From: Oscillospiraceae bacterium | GTDB lineage: Bacteria > Bacillota > Clostridia > Oscillospirales > Ruminococcaceae | Length of the DNA: 9,275 bases | Reading direction: 5' to 3' | NCBI GenBank assembly: GCA_019413245.1 | Contig: DXNX01000094.1 | Location: forward strand, 1 to 9,275 | In this document: positions 1-5,715 of the stretch, piece after piece | How positions within the stretch are numbered: the first letter of the stretch is position 1 | Layout: every line of letters starts with the position of its first letter | Translations under genes and position numbers: made by a program | The notes under the pieces: generated by a model | What the model saw: only the letters and a program-made list of their open reading frames with translations | Told to the model about the DNA's origin: nothing | Databases searched by the model: none

Positions 1-726
1 ATGCAGGCCGGTACCAAACTGAAGTTTGGTGACGGCAGCCTGACCGCCGTGGTAGACGAAACGCTGCCCGGCGGCAACAAGCTGGTCACCTTCACCTATG
101 ATACCCAGACGCTGTACGAAAAATTGGATGAGTTCGGCAAAATGCCTCTGCCGCCTTATATTACCAAGCAGCTGGAGGACCAGAGTCAGTACCAGACCGT
201 TTACGCCAAGGAACTGGGCAGCGCCGCCGCGCCCACGGCCGGTCTACATTTCACCCCGGAGCTGCTCCAGACTATCAAGGACAAGGGCGTCAATATCGTG
301 GAAGTGACCCTGCATGTGGGCCTCGGGACCTTCCGCCCTGTCAGTGAGGAGTCTATTGAGGACCACCACATGCACACCGAATGGTACTGCGTGGATGATG
401 CCGCTGCCAAGGCCATCAACGAAGCCCGGGACAGCGGCCATCGCGTGATTGCGGTGGGCACTACCAGCTGCCGCACCCTGGAAGCCGTCTGGGCCAAGTA
501 CGGCAAGATCGTCCCCTGCAGCGGCAGCACCGATATCTTCCTGTATCCCGGCGTGGAGCTGCATGCCATTGACGCCCTGGTCACCAACTTCCACCTGCCC
601 GAAAGCACTCTGATCATGCTGATTGCCGCTTTCTACGGCTATGACAAGACCATGGCGGCCTACAAGGTAGCCGTACAGGAAAAGTACCGCTTCTTCTCCT
701 TCGGCGATGCCATGCTGATCGAGTGA
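1..726 (+). CDS. queA: S-adenosylmethionine:tRNA ribosyltransferase-isomerase, C-terminal part (cut by window edge)
   Basis: QueA transfers and isomerises the ribosyl moiety of S-adenosylmethionine onto 7-aminomethyl-7-deazaguanine at the wobble position of tRNA, giving epoxyqueuosine; it is a cytoplasmic enzyme of the queuosine pathway. The 241 residues visible carry family signatures: MPLPPYI (48-54), YQTVYAKELG followed by SAAAPTAGLHF (64-84), TLHVGLGTFRPV (about 103-114), a GTTSCRTLEA stretch, DALVTNFHLPESTLIMLI, and the C-terminal RFFSFGDAML. Full-length QueA is about 340 residues, so roughly 100 N-terminal residues lie upstream. The ATG at base 1 is therefore almost certainly an internal methionine, not the start. 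The reading frame is intact to its TGA and is followed by a strong terminator, so queA is probably the last gene of its transcript. Identity is very secure. Confidence 0.96.
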   Translation: MQAGTKLKFGDGSLTAVVDETLPGGNKLVTFTYDTQTLYEKLDEFGKMPLPPYITKQLEDQSQYQTVYAKELGSAAAPTAGLHFTPELLQTIKDKGVNIVEVTLHVGLGTFRPVSEESIEDHHMHTEWYCVDDAAAKAINEARDSGHRVIAVGTTSCRTLEAVWAKYGKIVPCSGSTDIFLYPGVELHAIDALVTNFHLPESTLIMLIAAFYGYDKTMAAYKVAVQEKYRFFSFGDAMLIE

Positions 727-759
727 TTCCGGCGGCTTCTTTTGCCCAACCGATATATG

Positions 760-810
760 CCCGGCACTTTCTGCGGAAAAAATCCGTCGGAAGGTACCGG
801 GTATTTTCTT
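760..810 (+). terminator. Intrinsic terminator after queA
   Basis: A long near-continuous hairpin. CCCGG (760-764) pairs with CCGGG (797-801). After one C/A mismatch, 766-772 pairs with 789-795 (two G-U pairs). 773-777 then pairs with 783-788, with one bulged T, closing on a five-A loop (778-782). The stem is followed directly by TATTTTCTT (802-810). Stem and T-tract on the + strand fit a Rho-independent terminator 34 bases after the queA stop. This was read by eye; no folding energy was calculated. Confidence 0.82.
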
Positions 811-838
811 CCCAGCATACCTGCCCCAAGTCAATCAC

Positions 839-854
839 GCGGCCACGAAGCCGC
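839..854 (+). other. Small GC-rich hairpin in the leader of the acetyltransferase gene
   Basis: GCGGC (839-843) can pair with GCCGC (850-854) around a six-base loop. It sits about 8 bases upstream of the ribosome binding site of the GNAT gene and has no T-tract. It may stabilise or modulate the leader, or be chance in GC-rich sequence. Confidence 0.3.
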
Positions 855-874
855 AGAACCACAGGAGACATTTT

Positions 875-1357
875 ATGCAGATACGCACCGCTACAAAAAA
901 TGACCTGGATTCTATCGCCGCCCTGGAAGCAGCCTGCTTTCCGCCGGCCGAAGCTGCCACTCGGCAGTCTCTGGAACAGCGGCTGCAGGTGTTTGCCCGC
1001 CATTTTCTGCTGCTGACCAACGGGGATACCCTGATCGGATTCATCAACGGCATGGTGACCGACCTGCCGGACCTGGAAGACCGCATGTACGAGCAGGCGG
1101 AACTGAATGATGAAAAGGGTGCCTGGCAGATGATTTTTGGGCTGGATGTCCGGGAACAGGACCGGTGTCACGGATACGGTGCCCAACTGATTCGCGCCAT
1201 GACCGAGCACGCCCGCAGCGAAGGCCGCCGCGGTTTGGTGCTGACCTGCAAGGAGTATCGTCTGGCCTATTACAGCAAGTTGGGCTTTGTGGACGAAGGT
1301 TTCTGCGGGTCGGTGCACGGCGGTGTGCGCTGGCACCAGATGCGCCTGACTTTCTGA
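875..1357 (+). CDS. GNAT-family N-acetyltransferase, AANAT-like
   Basis: A 160-residue single-domain acetyl-CoA-dependent acetyltransferase, predicted soluble and cytoplasmic. The N-terminal beta strand MQIRTATKNDLDSI is typical of GNAT proteins. The pyrophosphate-binding motif A (R/Q-x-x-G-x-G/A) is seen as R97-C-H-G100-Y-G102. A fold-typical segment, YYSKLGF, covers 132-138. The pattern CFPPAEAA (21-28), a GFINGMV strand (55-61), and the end LTCKEY...YYSKLGF..E.FCG resemble the arylalkylamine (serotonin) N-acetyltransferase branch. There Y133 would sit where the catalytic tyrosine of animal AANAT lies; this alignment is from memory. The start is supported by AGGAG at 863-867, seven bases before the ATG. 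The next gene follows 15 bases after the stop. No clear promoter is visible between the queA terminator and this gene. The acceptor (amine, polyamine or peptide N-terminus) cannot be read from sequence. Confidence 0.88.
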   Translation: MQIRTATKNDLDSIAALEAACFPPAEAATRQSLEQRLQVFARHFLLLTNGDTLIGFINGMVTDLPDLEDRMYEQAELNDEKGAWQMIFGLDVREQDRCHGYGAQLIRAMTEHARSEGRRGLVLTCKEYRLAYYSKLGFVDEGFCGSVHGGVRWHQMRLTF

Positions 1358-1372
1358 GAGGAGAAACGCCCT

Positions 1373-1918
1373 ATGAAACTGATGATCGCATCCGATATTC
1401 ACGGCTCGGCTTTATATTGCCGCCTGATGCTGCAGGCTATGGACCGAGAACAGCCCGACCGGCTGCTTCTGTTGGGGGACATCCTGTACCATGGTCCCCG
1501 CAACGACCTGCCGGACGAATATGCCCCCAAGGAGGTAGCTGCCATGCTGAATGCGCGCAAGCAGGACCTCGCCTGCGTGCGCGGCAACTGTGACACCGAG
1601 GTGGACCAGATGGTGCTGGAATTTCCTGTTATGGCCGATTACTGTCTGCTGATGGCCGGCGGCCGGATGATTTTTGCTACCCATGGCCACCACTACCATC
1701 TGGGACAGCTGCCGGCTCTGCATCCGGGGGATATTCTGCTGCACGGGCATACCCATGTTCCGGCCTGGCAGGCTTTCGGGCAGGACAACCGGTATTTCAA
1801 TCCCGGCTCGGTATCCATCCCGAAGGAAAATTCTGCCCGCGGTTATATGATGCTGGATGACGGTTGTGCGGTCTGGAAAGATCTGGCTGGGAATGTTTTA
1901 CACACCGAAAAGTTGTAA
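1373..1918 (+). CDS. yfcE: YfcE/MJ0936-type metallophosphodiesterase
   Basis: A 181-residue calcineurin-like phosphoesterase of the YfcE/MJ0936 family, small cytosolic enzymes that use a two-metal centre (Mn/Ni/Fe in studied members) to hydrolyse phosphodiester bonds. All metal-ligand blocks are present in order: D8-I-H10 (SDIHG), G35-D36 followed by H40, G71-N72-C-D (GNCD), H104 in ATHGHHY, and G125-H-T-H128 (GHTH). The late N-P-G-S-V block (FNPGSVSIPK) is also typical. The length matches the family. It is predicted to be translated with the upstream acetyltransferase: the gap is 15 bases and contains GAGGAGA just before the ATG. The physiological substrate of YfcE-type enzymes is not firmly established, so the symbol denotes family rather than function. 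Confidence 0.92.
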   Translation: MKLMIASDIHGSALYCRLMLQAMDREQPDRLLLLGDILYHGPRNDLPDEYAPKEVAAMLNARKQDLACVRGNCDTEVDQMVLEFPVMADYCLLMAGGRMIFATHGHHYHLGQLPALHPGDILLHGHTHVPAWQAFGQDNRYFNPGSVSIPKENSARGYMMLDDGCAVWKDLAGNVLHTEKL

Positions 1919-2004
1919 AAAGGCCTTTCAGGCAACAAAGATGCAAACCGGACCCTGTTTTTTTGCCGCATTGGTGCGCCGCAAATAGTCGGGCTCAAAA
2001 TCCA

Positions 2005-2033
2005 TGGGAAAAGCCGCCCCGTTGTGCTAGAAT
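2005..2033 (+). promoter_or_regulatory. Candidate extended -10 promoter for the 61-residue protein gene
   Basis: TG-C-TAGAAT (2025-2033) is an extended -10 element with five of six matches to TATAAT. The best -35 at 17-base spacing is the weak TGGGAA (2005-2010), which suits extended -10 promoters. Transcription would begin near 2040, exactly at the base of a hairpin and about 45 bases before the GTG start. Confidence 0.5.
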
Positions 2034-2039
2034 AATGCA

Positions 2040-2058
2040 CGGCGGCCAAAAACCGCCG
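2040..2058 (+). other. Hairpin at the predicted 5' end of the transcript
   Basis: CGGCGG (2040-2045) pairs perfectly with CCGCCG (2053-2058) around a seven-base loop, CCAAAAA. It lies right at the predicted transcription start and 13 bases before the purine-rich ribosome binding site. There is no T-tract, so it is not a terminator. A 5'-terminal stem like this can protect an mRNA from 5'-end decay; that role is inference. Confidence 0.5.
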
Positions 2059-2071
2059 GCATAAAGTATAT

Positions 2072-2087
2072 GGGGGGTTATCCTGTG
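2072..2087 (+). promoter_or_regulatory. Ribosome binding site selecting the GTG start at 2085
   Basis: A run of six G (2072-2077) lies seven bases before GTG 2085-2087. The in-frame ATG at 2070 has no Shine-Dalgarno-like sequence upstream and would itself overlap the G-run, so GTG is preferred. Confidence 0.6.
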
Positions 2088-2270
2088 GAGGTTGCTTTTT
2101 TGGTACCCGGAGAGGAACGCTATAAAACATTTGCCGGCAAATCCGGTCAGCAGCAGATCGAATATTCCTATCGTGCGGAGAGTGGGGAGCTGTTCAGCTG
2201 TGTTTCCAACTCTTTGCAGGAAGCGTATGATATGTGTGAAGACTGGCTCATGCGCCGCCACCGTGGCTGA
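2085..2270 (+). CDS. Small conserved-looking protein of unknown function (61 residues)
   Basis: I do not recognise this family. Starting at GTG 2085 it encodes 61 residues. It is soluble, with no signal peptide or membrane helix: an N-terminal hydrophobic strand (VEVAFLVPGEERY), a polar middle (GQQQIEYSYRAESGELFSCV) that could form a beta hairpin, and a predicted amphipathic helix with two acidic/aromatic turns (SLQEAYDMCEDWLMRRH). Two cysteines are present. It has its own candidate promoter, a 5' hairpin, a good ribosome binding site and a strong terminator, which together argue that it is a real, separately transcribed gene rather than a chance frame. An ATG start at 2070 would add five residues but lacks a binding site. 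Function unknown. Confidence 0.7.
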   Translation: MEVAFLVPGEERYKTFAGKSGQQQIEYSYRAESGELFSCVSNSLQEAYDMCEDWLMRRHRG

Positions 2271-2308
2271 CTTTTGACCCGGAATGAATTAAAAGAATAA
2301 CGTATGAT

Positions 2309-2354
2309 ACCGGCAGTGGTTCCTGTATTGGAACACCCTGCCGGTTTTTGTTTT
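2309..2354 (+). terminator. Intrinsic terminator after the 61-residue protein gene
   Basis: ACCGGCAG (2309-2316) pairs perfectly with CTGCCGGT (2338-2345). Above a short internal mismatch, GGTTCC (2318-2323) pairs with GGAAC-A-C (2330-2336) with one bulged A, around a TGTATT loop. TTTTTGTTTT follows from 2345. It is preceded by an A-rich stretch. This is a classic Rho-independent terminator, separating the small gene from the downstream operon. Confidence 0.92.
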
Positions 2355-2375
2355 GCATATTCTGTTGGCAGATGC

Positions 2376-2405
2376 TTGAACGCAGGACGGGTTTGGTCGT
2401 ATAAT
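2376..2405 (+). promoter_or_regulatory. Sigma-A promoter of the lipoprotein/pilus operon
   Basis: TTGAAC (2376-2381), an 18-base spacer, then a perfect TATAAT (2400-2405). It starts 22 bases after the preceding terminator and 44 bases before the TTG start codon of the lipoprotein gene, and is the only good promoter seen before the eight-gene run. Confidence 0.75.
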
Positions 2406-2435
2406 AAAATAAATATGGGCACAGAAAGTATGCAA

Positions 2436-2451
2436 AGGAGGTGGCTGTTTG
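2436..2451 (+). promoter_or_regulatory. Ribosome binding site selecting the TTG start at 2449
   Basis: AGGAGG (2436-2441) is spaced seven bases from TTG 2449-2451. No ATG or GTG in this frame gives as good a fit, and starting here yields a perfect lipoprotein signal peptide. Confidence 0.85.
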
Positions 2452-3363
2452 GCAAAGCGAAACATTGTGACCCGCATACTGTGTCTGTTGCTGGCACTGC
2501 TGCTGACAGCCTGCGCCGAGGCCAAAGGCAAACAGGAAGTGCCTGGCACCACCGGTGGCGGATACATTGCGCCGCCCATGCAGACCAGTGTTTTTGATGC
2601 ACAAGCCGCCGAAGGGGAAAACGGCGTCCAGGTGGACACCTCCCATGTGGCCCAGGGGTATGTGGCTGCCAGCGCCGTCAGCGCCACCCGCCTGAAGTTC
2701 CAGGTGGTATTCGGGGACGTGAAGTATAACTATGACCTTCCATCTGACGGGACCCCACAGTGCTATGTACTGCAAAGCGGCAGCGGAAGCTATACCTTCC
2801 GCGTAATGCAGAACACCACCGAAGACAAATATGCCGAGATCTATTCCACAACGGTATCGGTCCAGCTGGAAAATGAACTGGTGCCGTTCCTGCGTCCCAG
2901 CCAGATGGTCAGCTACACTGCCGATTCGGCCTGTGTGGCCAAGGCTGCGGAACTGGCCGCACAGGCCAGCACCGAATCGGGTGTGGTAGCCAACATTTAC
3001 GCTTATATCCAGAACAACATCGCCTACGATACCAAAAAGGCAGAAACCGTGCAGGCCGGCTACCTGCCGGACCCGGATGAGACGCTGCATACCGGAAAAG
3101 GCATCTGCTATGATTACGCCAGCCTGGCGGCCGCCATGCTGCGCAGCCAGGGAATCCCGACCAAACTGATTACTGGTTATGTGCAGCCAGGGGATCTGTA
3201 CCATGCCTGGAATATGATCTGGCTGGAAGAGACCGGATGGATCACCGTTAAAATTGAAGCGCCTGCCCATAGCTGGGAGCGCATCGACCTGACCTTTGCA
3301 GCGGGAGCGTCGGCGGCATATACCGGCGACGGTACCGGCTATACCGACCGTCTGACCTATTGA
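2449..3363 (+). CDS. Transglutaminase-like domain lipoprotein
   Basis: A 304-residue surface lipoprotein. Residues 1-21 form a type II signal peptide (basic MAKRNIVTR, then a leucine-rich core) ending in the lipobox L19-T-A-C22, so Cys22 should be lipidated and the protein held on the outer face of the membrane. Residues about 35-160 form a beta-rich region without a recognisable motif. A transglutaminase/protease-like core follows at about 165-290. Its triad is C220 (GKGICYDYASLAAAMLR), H262 (YHAWN) and D280 (W-E-R-I-D-L-T-F, the family's W-x-x-x-D-P-T position). Such bacterial domains act as crosslinking enzymes or cysteine proteases/amidases; the substrate here is unknown. It starts at TTG. 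It is the first gene of the operon, 14 bases before the PilC/GspF gene, which suggests a role at the cell surface linked to the pilus-like machine. The domain call is strong; the functional link is inference. Confidence 0.88.
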   Translation: MAKRNIVTRILCLLLALLLTACAEAKGKQEVPGTTGGGYIAPPMQTSVFDAQAAEGENGVQVDTSHVAQGYVAASAVSATRLKFQVVFGDVKYNYDLPSDGTPQCYVLQSGSGSYTFRVMQNTTEDKYAEIYSTTVSVQLENELVPFLRPSQMVSYTADSACVAKAAELAAQASTESGVVANIYAYIQNNIAYDTKKAETVQAGYLPDPDETLHTGKGICYDYASLAAAMLRSQGIPTKLITGYVQPGDLYHAWNMIWLEETGWITVKIEAPAHSWERIDLTFAAGASAAYTGDGTGYTDRLTY

Positions 3364-3377
3364 GGGGGAAGTACACA

Positions 3378-4427
3378 ATGGCAAATAAACAACTGGAAAG
3401 TCTGGCTGTCAGTCTTTTTTGCGAGAATATGGCTATGATGCTCGGTGCCGGTATCGGAGCGGAGGAGGCTGCCGGTCTTCTGAGTGAGGACAGCACCCAA
3501 GGGAGCTTTCACGATGCAGCCAAATCCATTCAGAAATTTTTGCTGCTGCAGGGAGGCACTTTGTCGGAAGCCATCGAACAGAGCGGACTCTTCCCGGCCC
3601 ATGTTTCGGATATGGTCCGGGTGGGAGAAAGTACCGGCCGAATCGAACAGACACTGCGCAGCCTGGCTGCCTATTATGCAAACCGCAGCCACCTGGAAAC
3701 CAAGCTCCGCAGCGCGGTGTTCTACCCGCTGGTTCTGCTGATTCTGATGGCCGCCATTCTCGGCGTACTGCTTGCCAAAGTTCTGCCGGTGTTTACCGGT
3801 GTATATGTGAGCCTGGCCGGAGACCTGACCACTTCTTCCTACGCCTATATCCGGGTGGCCTATATCATCGGTTGGCTGGCCCTGGCCGTCACGGCTGTTG
3901 TTGCCATCTGCCTGATTGCCGCCGTCATAGCGGCCCGTACGCCGAAAGGGCTGGACCGGCTCAAGCGCCTGGCCGAGCACCTGCCGATTCTGTCCGGTAT
4001 CGCGCAGCAGCTTGCTCTGGCCAACTTTACCGAGGTTCTTCTGACCTATGTGGCCAGCGGTGTGGATGTGGATACCGCCATGGAATCTGCCGGGAAAATG
4101 GTGGACAACACAGCGGTGGCACAACAGGTAGAATCCTGCCGGCGTGAGATGAAAGAAAAAGGGGTCGGACTGGCTACGGCAGTTTATGACCAGAAACTGT
4201 TTGAACCGTTGTATGGCCGCATGCTGGTTTCCGGTGCCCGCAGCGGGAGCCTGGAGCCTGTTCTGCAGCGACTGTCCGAACTTTTTGCGGAGGATGCTCG
4301 CACCCGCATCGACCAGGCGGTGGACCGTATCGAGCCTTCCATGTCCGCATTTCTGACCGTCACTGTGGGCATTGCCCTGATTTCCACCATGCTGCCTCTG
4401 ATTGGCATTCTCGGCTCCATCGGATAA
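3378..4427 (+). CDS. Type II secretion F / PilC family inner-membrane platform protein
   Basis: 349 residues from ATG 3378. PilC/GspF proteins form the cytoplasmic-membrane platform that couples the assembly ATPases to pilin insertion or extraction. Two helical T2SSF domains are visible. The first (about 10-110) contains the FCENMAMMLGAGIG motif and EAIEQSGLFP..V.DMVRVGESTGR. The second (about 210-315) has LANFTEVLLTYVASGVDVDTAM and VSGARSGSLEPVL. Membrane helices lie at about 114-140, 161-186 and 323-347, the usual arrangement. It is shorter than typical PilC (about 400) because the N-terminal extension is missing. AGGGGGA at 3363-3369 supports ATG 3378; an in-frame TTG at 3360 overlapping the previous stop has no ribosome binding site. 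It is tightly linked to the pilus-like genes downstream. The fold call is secure; whether the system is pilus or secretion is not. Confidence 0.93.
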   Translation: MANKQLESLAVSLFCENMAMMLGAGIGAEEAAGLLSEDSTQGSFHDAAKSIQKFLLLQGGTLSEAIEQSGLFPAHVSDMVRVGESTGRIEQTLRSLAAYYANRSHLETKLRSAVFYPLVLLILMAAILGVLLAKVLPVFTGVYVSLAGDLTTSSYAYIRVAYIIGWLALAVTAVVAICLIAAVIAARTPKGLDRLKRLAEHLPILSGIAQQLALANFTEVLLTYVASGVDVDTAMESAGKMVDNTAVAQQVESCRREMKEKGVGLATAVYDQKLFEPLYGRMLVSGARSGSLEPVLQRLSELFAEDARTRIDQAVDRIEPSMSAFLTVTVGIALISTMLPLIGILGSIG

Positions 4428-4439
4428 GGAGGACGCGGT

Positions 4440-4766
4440 ATGTTTCATGACCATCCTCAAATAAGTCTGCGTCGGCGCGTCCTGGCAGCGGCGGCAGTTG
4501 TGGTGCTGGCTGTATTGTTGTTGTTCGGGGCTGGCTGGTTGTATGGCCTTATCACCCGCGATCTGAATGAGCAGGCTGCCGCAGCACTGCGCCAGACGGT
4601 GATCGATGCCGCTGTGCAGTGCTATTCCGTGGAAGGCAAGTACCCGGAAAGCCTGGACGTTCTGGAGCAGGAGTATGGTGTACAGATCAACCACGCACGA
4701 TTTATTGTGACCTATGATGTTTTTGCATCCAACCAGCTGCCGGATGTCACGGTACTGGAAAAATAA
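4440..4766 (+). CDS. Small single-helix membrane protein, pseudopilin-like
   Basis: 108 residues. A short basic leader (residues 1-13, ending RRR) is followed by a membrane helix (about 14-38) and then an amphipathic helix. The segment CYSVEGKYPESLDVLEQEYGV (61-81) closely follows the pseudopilin pattern in which the helix breaks into Y-x-x-x-x-G-x-Y-P-x-S/T-L-x-x-L, as in GspG/PulG-type proteins. There is no prepilin peptidase site (Gly before the helix, Glu at position +5), so the protein may stay membrane-anchored or be a minor non-polymerising component. AGGAGG at 4427-4432, overlapping the preceding stop codon, sits seven bases before the ATG. Position straight after the PilC-like gene supports a pilin-like role. 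Family-level identity is uncertain. Confidence 0.8.
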   Translation: MFHDHPQISLRRRVLAAAAVVVLAVLLLFGAGWLYGLITRDLNEQAAAALRQTVIDAAVQCYSVEGKYPESLDVLEQEYGVQINHARFIVTYDVFASNQLPDVTVLEK

Positions 4767-4767
4767 G

Positions 4768-4782
4768 CCGCCTGCGCGGCGG
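4768..4782 (+). other. Intercistronic hairpin
   Basis: CCGCC (4768-4772) pairs with GGCGG (4778-4782) around TGCGC; an alternative register pairs 4767-4771 with 4776-4780. It lies between two pseudopilin-like genes, ends two bases before the next AAAGGGG ribosome binding site (4784-4790), and has no T-tract. It may tune translation or mark an mRNA processing point; it may also be chance. Confidence 0.35.
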
Positions 4783-4798
4783 GAAAGGGGATAGCGGG

Positions 4799-5272
4799 AT
4801 GAACAGCAGCCAAGGCCGACGCCTGAATTCGGCGCCGTTTTCTCTGGCATTATTTGTGCTGATGCTGGGCTGTGTGCTGTTGCTGGCCATGTTTGGCGCT
4901 CAGGTTTACGGCGCTCTGACACAAAGCCAGAACCGCAACAAGGCTGTCCGGGCCAGCCTGAGCTATGTGGCGGCGCGCCTGCGTACTGCCGACGAGGCTG
5001 GAGCAGTCTCTGTGGAGAACGGCCCGCAGGGAGACGCCCTGATTCTTTCAGACATCGGCGCGGACACCGGTTACGAAACCCGTATTTATGTCTACGACGG
5101 ACAGTTAGTAGAAGAATACACCGCAGAGCAAAACGAATATGACCCGGCTTCCGCCCAGGCAGTGGCGCAGACGGACACTTTTACAGTTGAAAAAGACGAC
5201 AATCTGTTCACCGTTACCACCGACCAGGGTACAGTGCGCGTGTATCTGCATACAGGGGAGGCTACTTCATGA
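4799..5272 (+). CDS. DUF4860-like single-helix membrane protein of the pilus locus
   Basis: 157 residues. A polar N-terminus with two arginines (R7, R8) leads into a membrane helix at about 15-37, then a helix-like stretch (ALTQSQNRNKAVRASLSYVAARLRTAD) and a beta-rich C-terminal domain. The run LSYVAARLRTADEAGAVSVE, a central DALIL strand, and ETRIYVYDGQLVEEYT match my recollection of the DUF4860 family, found in Clostridia next to type IV pilus-type genes. The architecture (one helix, alpha stalk, beta head) is like a minor pilin, but there is no Gly/Glu prepilin signature. The ribosome binding site AAAGGGG is spaced well, and the stop overlaps the next start (ATGA). The DUF name should be confirmed by profile search. 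Confidence 0.83.
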   Translation: MNSSQGRRLNSAPFSLALFVLMLGCVLLLAMFGAQVYGALTQSQNRNKAVRASLSYVAARLRTADEAGAVSVENGPQGDALILSDIGADTGYETRIYVYDGQLVEEYTAEQNEYDPASAQAVAQTDTFTVEKDDNLFTVTTDQGTVRVYLHTGEATS

Positions 5273-5715
5273 ACCGACACAAGAACCTCTCTTTTTACAT
5301 TGAAAGTCTGGTGCTGCTCTTCTTTCTGCTGGCGGCGCTGGTTGTCCTGATTCGGGTATTCGGTGCGGCGCAGGCCCTTGGAATACAGGCTCGGCAGAAA
5401 ACGGACGCCGCGCTGATCCTGCAGACGGTTTCTTCCCAGTTTTCGGCACGGTCGGCTCATTTTGATACGGCCGTGGCGGAGGCCGAATCTGCCGGCCAGG
5501 CGCAGGTGGATTTTCTGTGTGACGGGCAGGGCAACGTCTGTTCCGTCGGAGCCTACCGTGTGGCCGTGGACCTTTGGAGTGAAGCCAGAGAAACCGGGAC
5601 CATGGTTTATGCACAGATCTGCATTACGCAGGCTTCTGACCAGACCGGCACAGCTCTGGGGGAACTGAGTACATCCGTCTATTGTCCCCATCTGTCGGAG
5701 GAGGCTCATTCATGA
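5269..5715 (+). CDS. Pseudopilin-like membrane protein retaining a Glu at the helix entrance
   Basis: 148 residues. The N-terminus MNRHKNLSFYIESLVLLFFLLAAL resembles a class III pilin helix: aligning E12 with pilin Glu+5 gives S-F-Y-I-E-S-L-V-L-L against the usual F-T-L-I-E-L-L-V-V-I. The residue before the would-be cleavage point is Leu7, not Gly, so processing by a normal prepilin peptidase is doubtful. The membrane helix spans about 13-30. Beyond it lie an alpha stalk (about 31-70) and a small head with two Cys near VDFLCDGQGNVC (a possible disulfide) and a third Cys in CITQ. It starts inside the end of the previous gene (ATGA, 5269-5272), so the two are probably translationally coupled, and it ends with an ATGA overlap with the next gene. 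Confidence 0.83.
   Translation: MNRHKNLSFYIESLVLLFFLLAALVVLIRVFGAAQALGIQARQKTDAALILQTVSSQFSARSAHFDTAVAEAESAGQAQVDFLCDGQGNVCSVGAYRVAVDLWSEARETGTMVYAQICITQASDQTGTALGELSTSVYCPHLSEEAHS

Noticed and set aside
1923..1964. Possible terminator after the phosphodiesterase gene
   Set aside because: There is a 4-bp GCCT/AGGC stem at 1923-1933 and a separate T-run at 1958-1964, but the T-run does not follow a stem and no stronger pairing was found.
1864..2064. A 66-residue + strand frame after the phosphodiesterase gene
   Set aside because: It starts inside the phosphodiesterase gene in another frame, runs through the predicted promoter and 5' hairpin, and shows no protein-like pattern.
1923..2270. ATG at 2070 as start of the small protein
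   Set aside because: There is no ribosome binding site upstream of 2070; the six-G run fits the in-frame GTG at 2085 instead.
3360..3380. TTG at 3360 as start of the PilC-like gene
   Set aside because: It overlaps the preceding stop, lacks an upstream binding site and removes the purpose of AGGGGGA (3363-3369), which fits ATG 3378.
2248..3384. A 378-residue open frame on the - strand
   Set aside because: Antisense to the lipoprotein gene, which has a lipobox and a complete triad. It also runs across the intrinsic terminator and promoter at 2309-2405.
3357..4922. A 521-residue open frame on the - strand
   Set aside because: Fully antisense to the PilC-like gene and its neighbours, with a His/Gln/Gly-rich translation and no motif or convincing ribosome binding site.
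5682..5714. TTG at 5682 as start of the PilX-like gene
   Set aside because: It lies inside the previous gene, and the added residues have no pattern. GGAGGAGG before ATG 5712 is much better.
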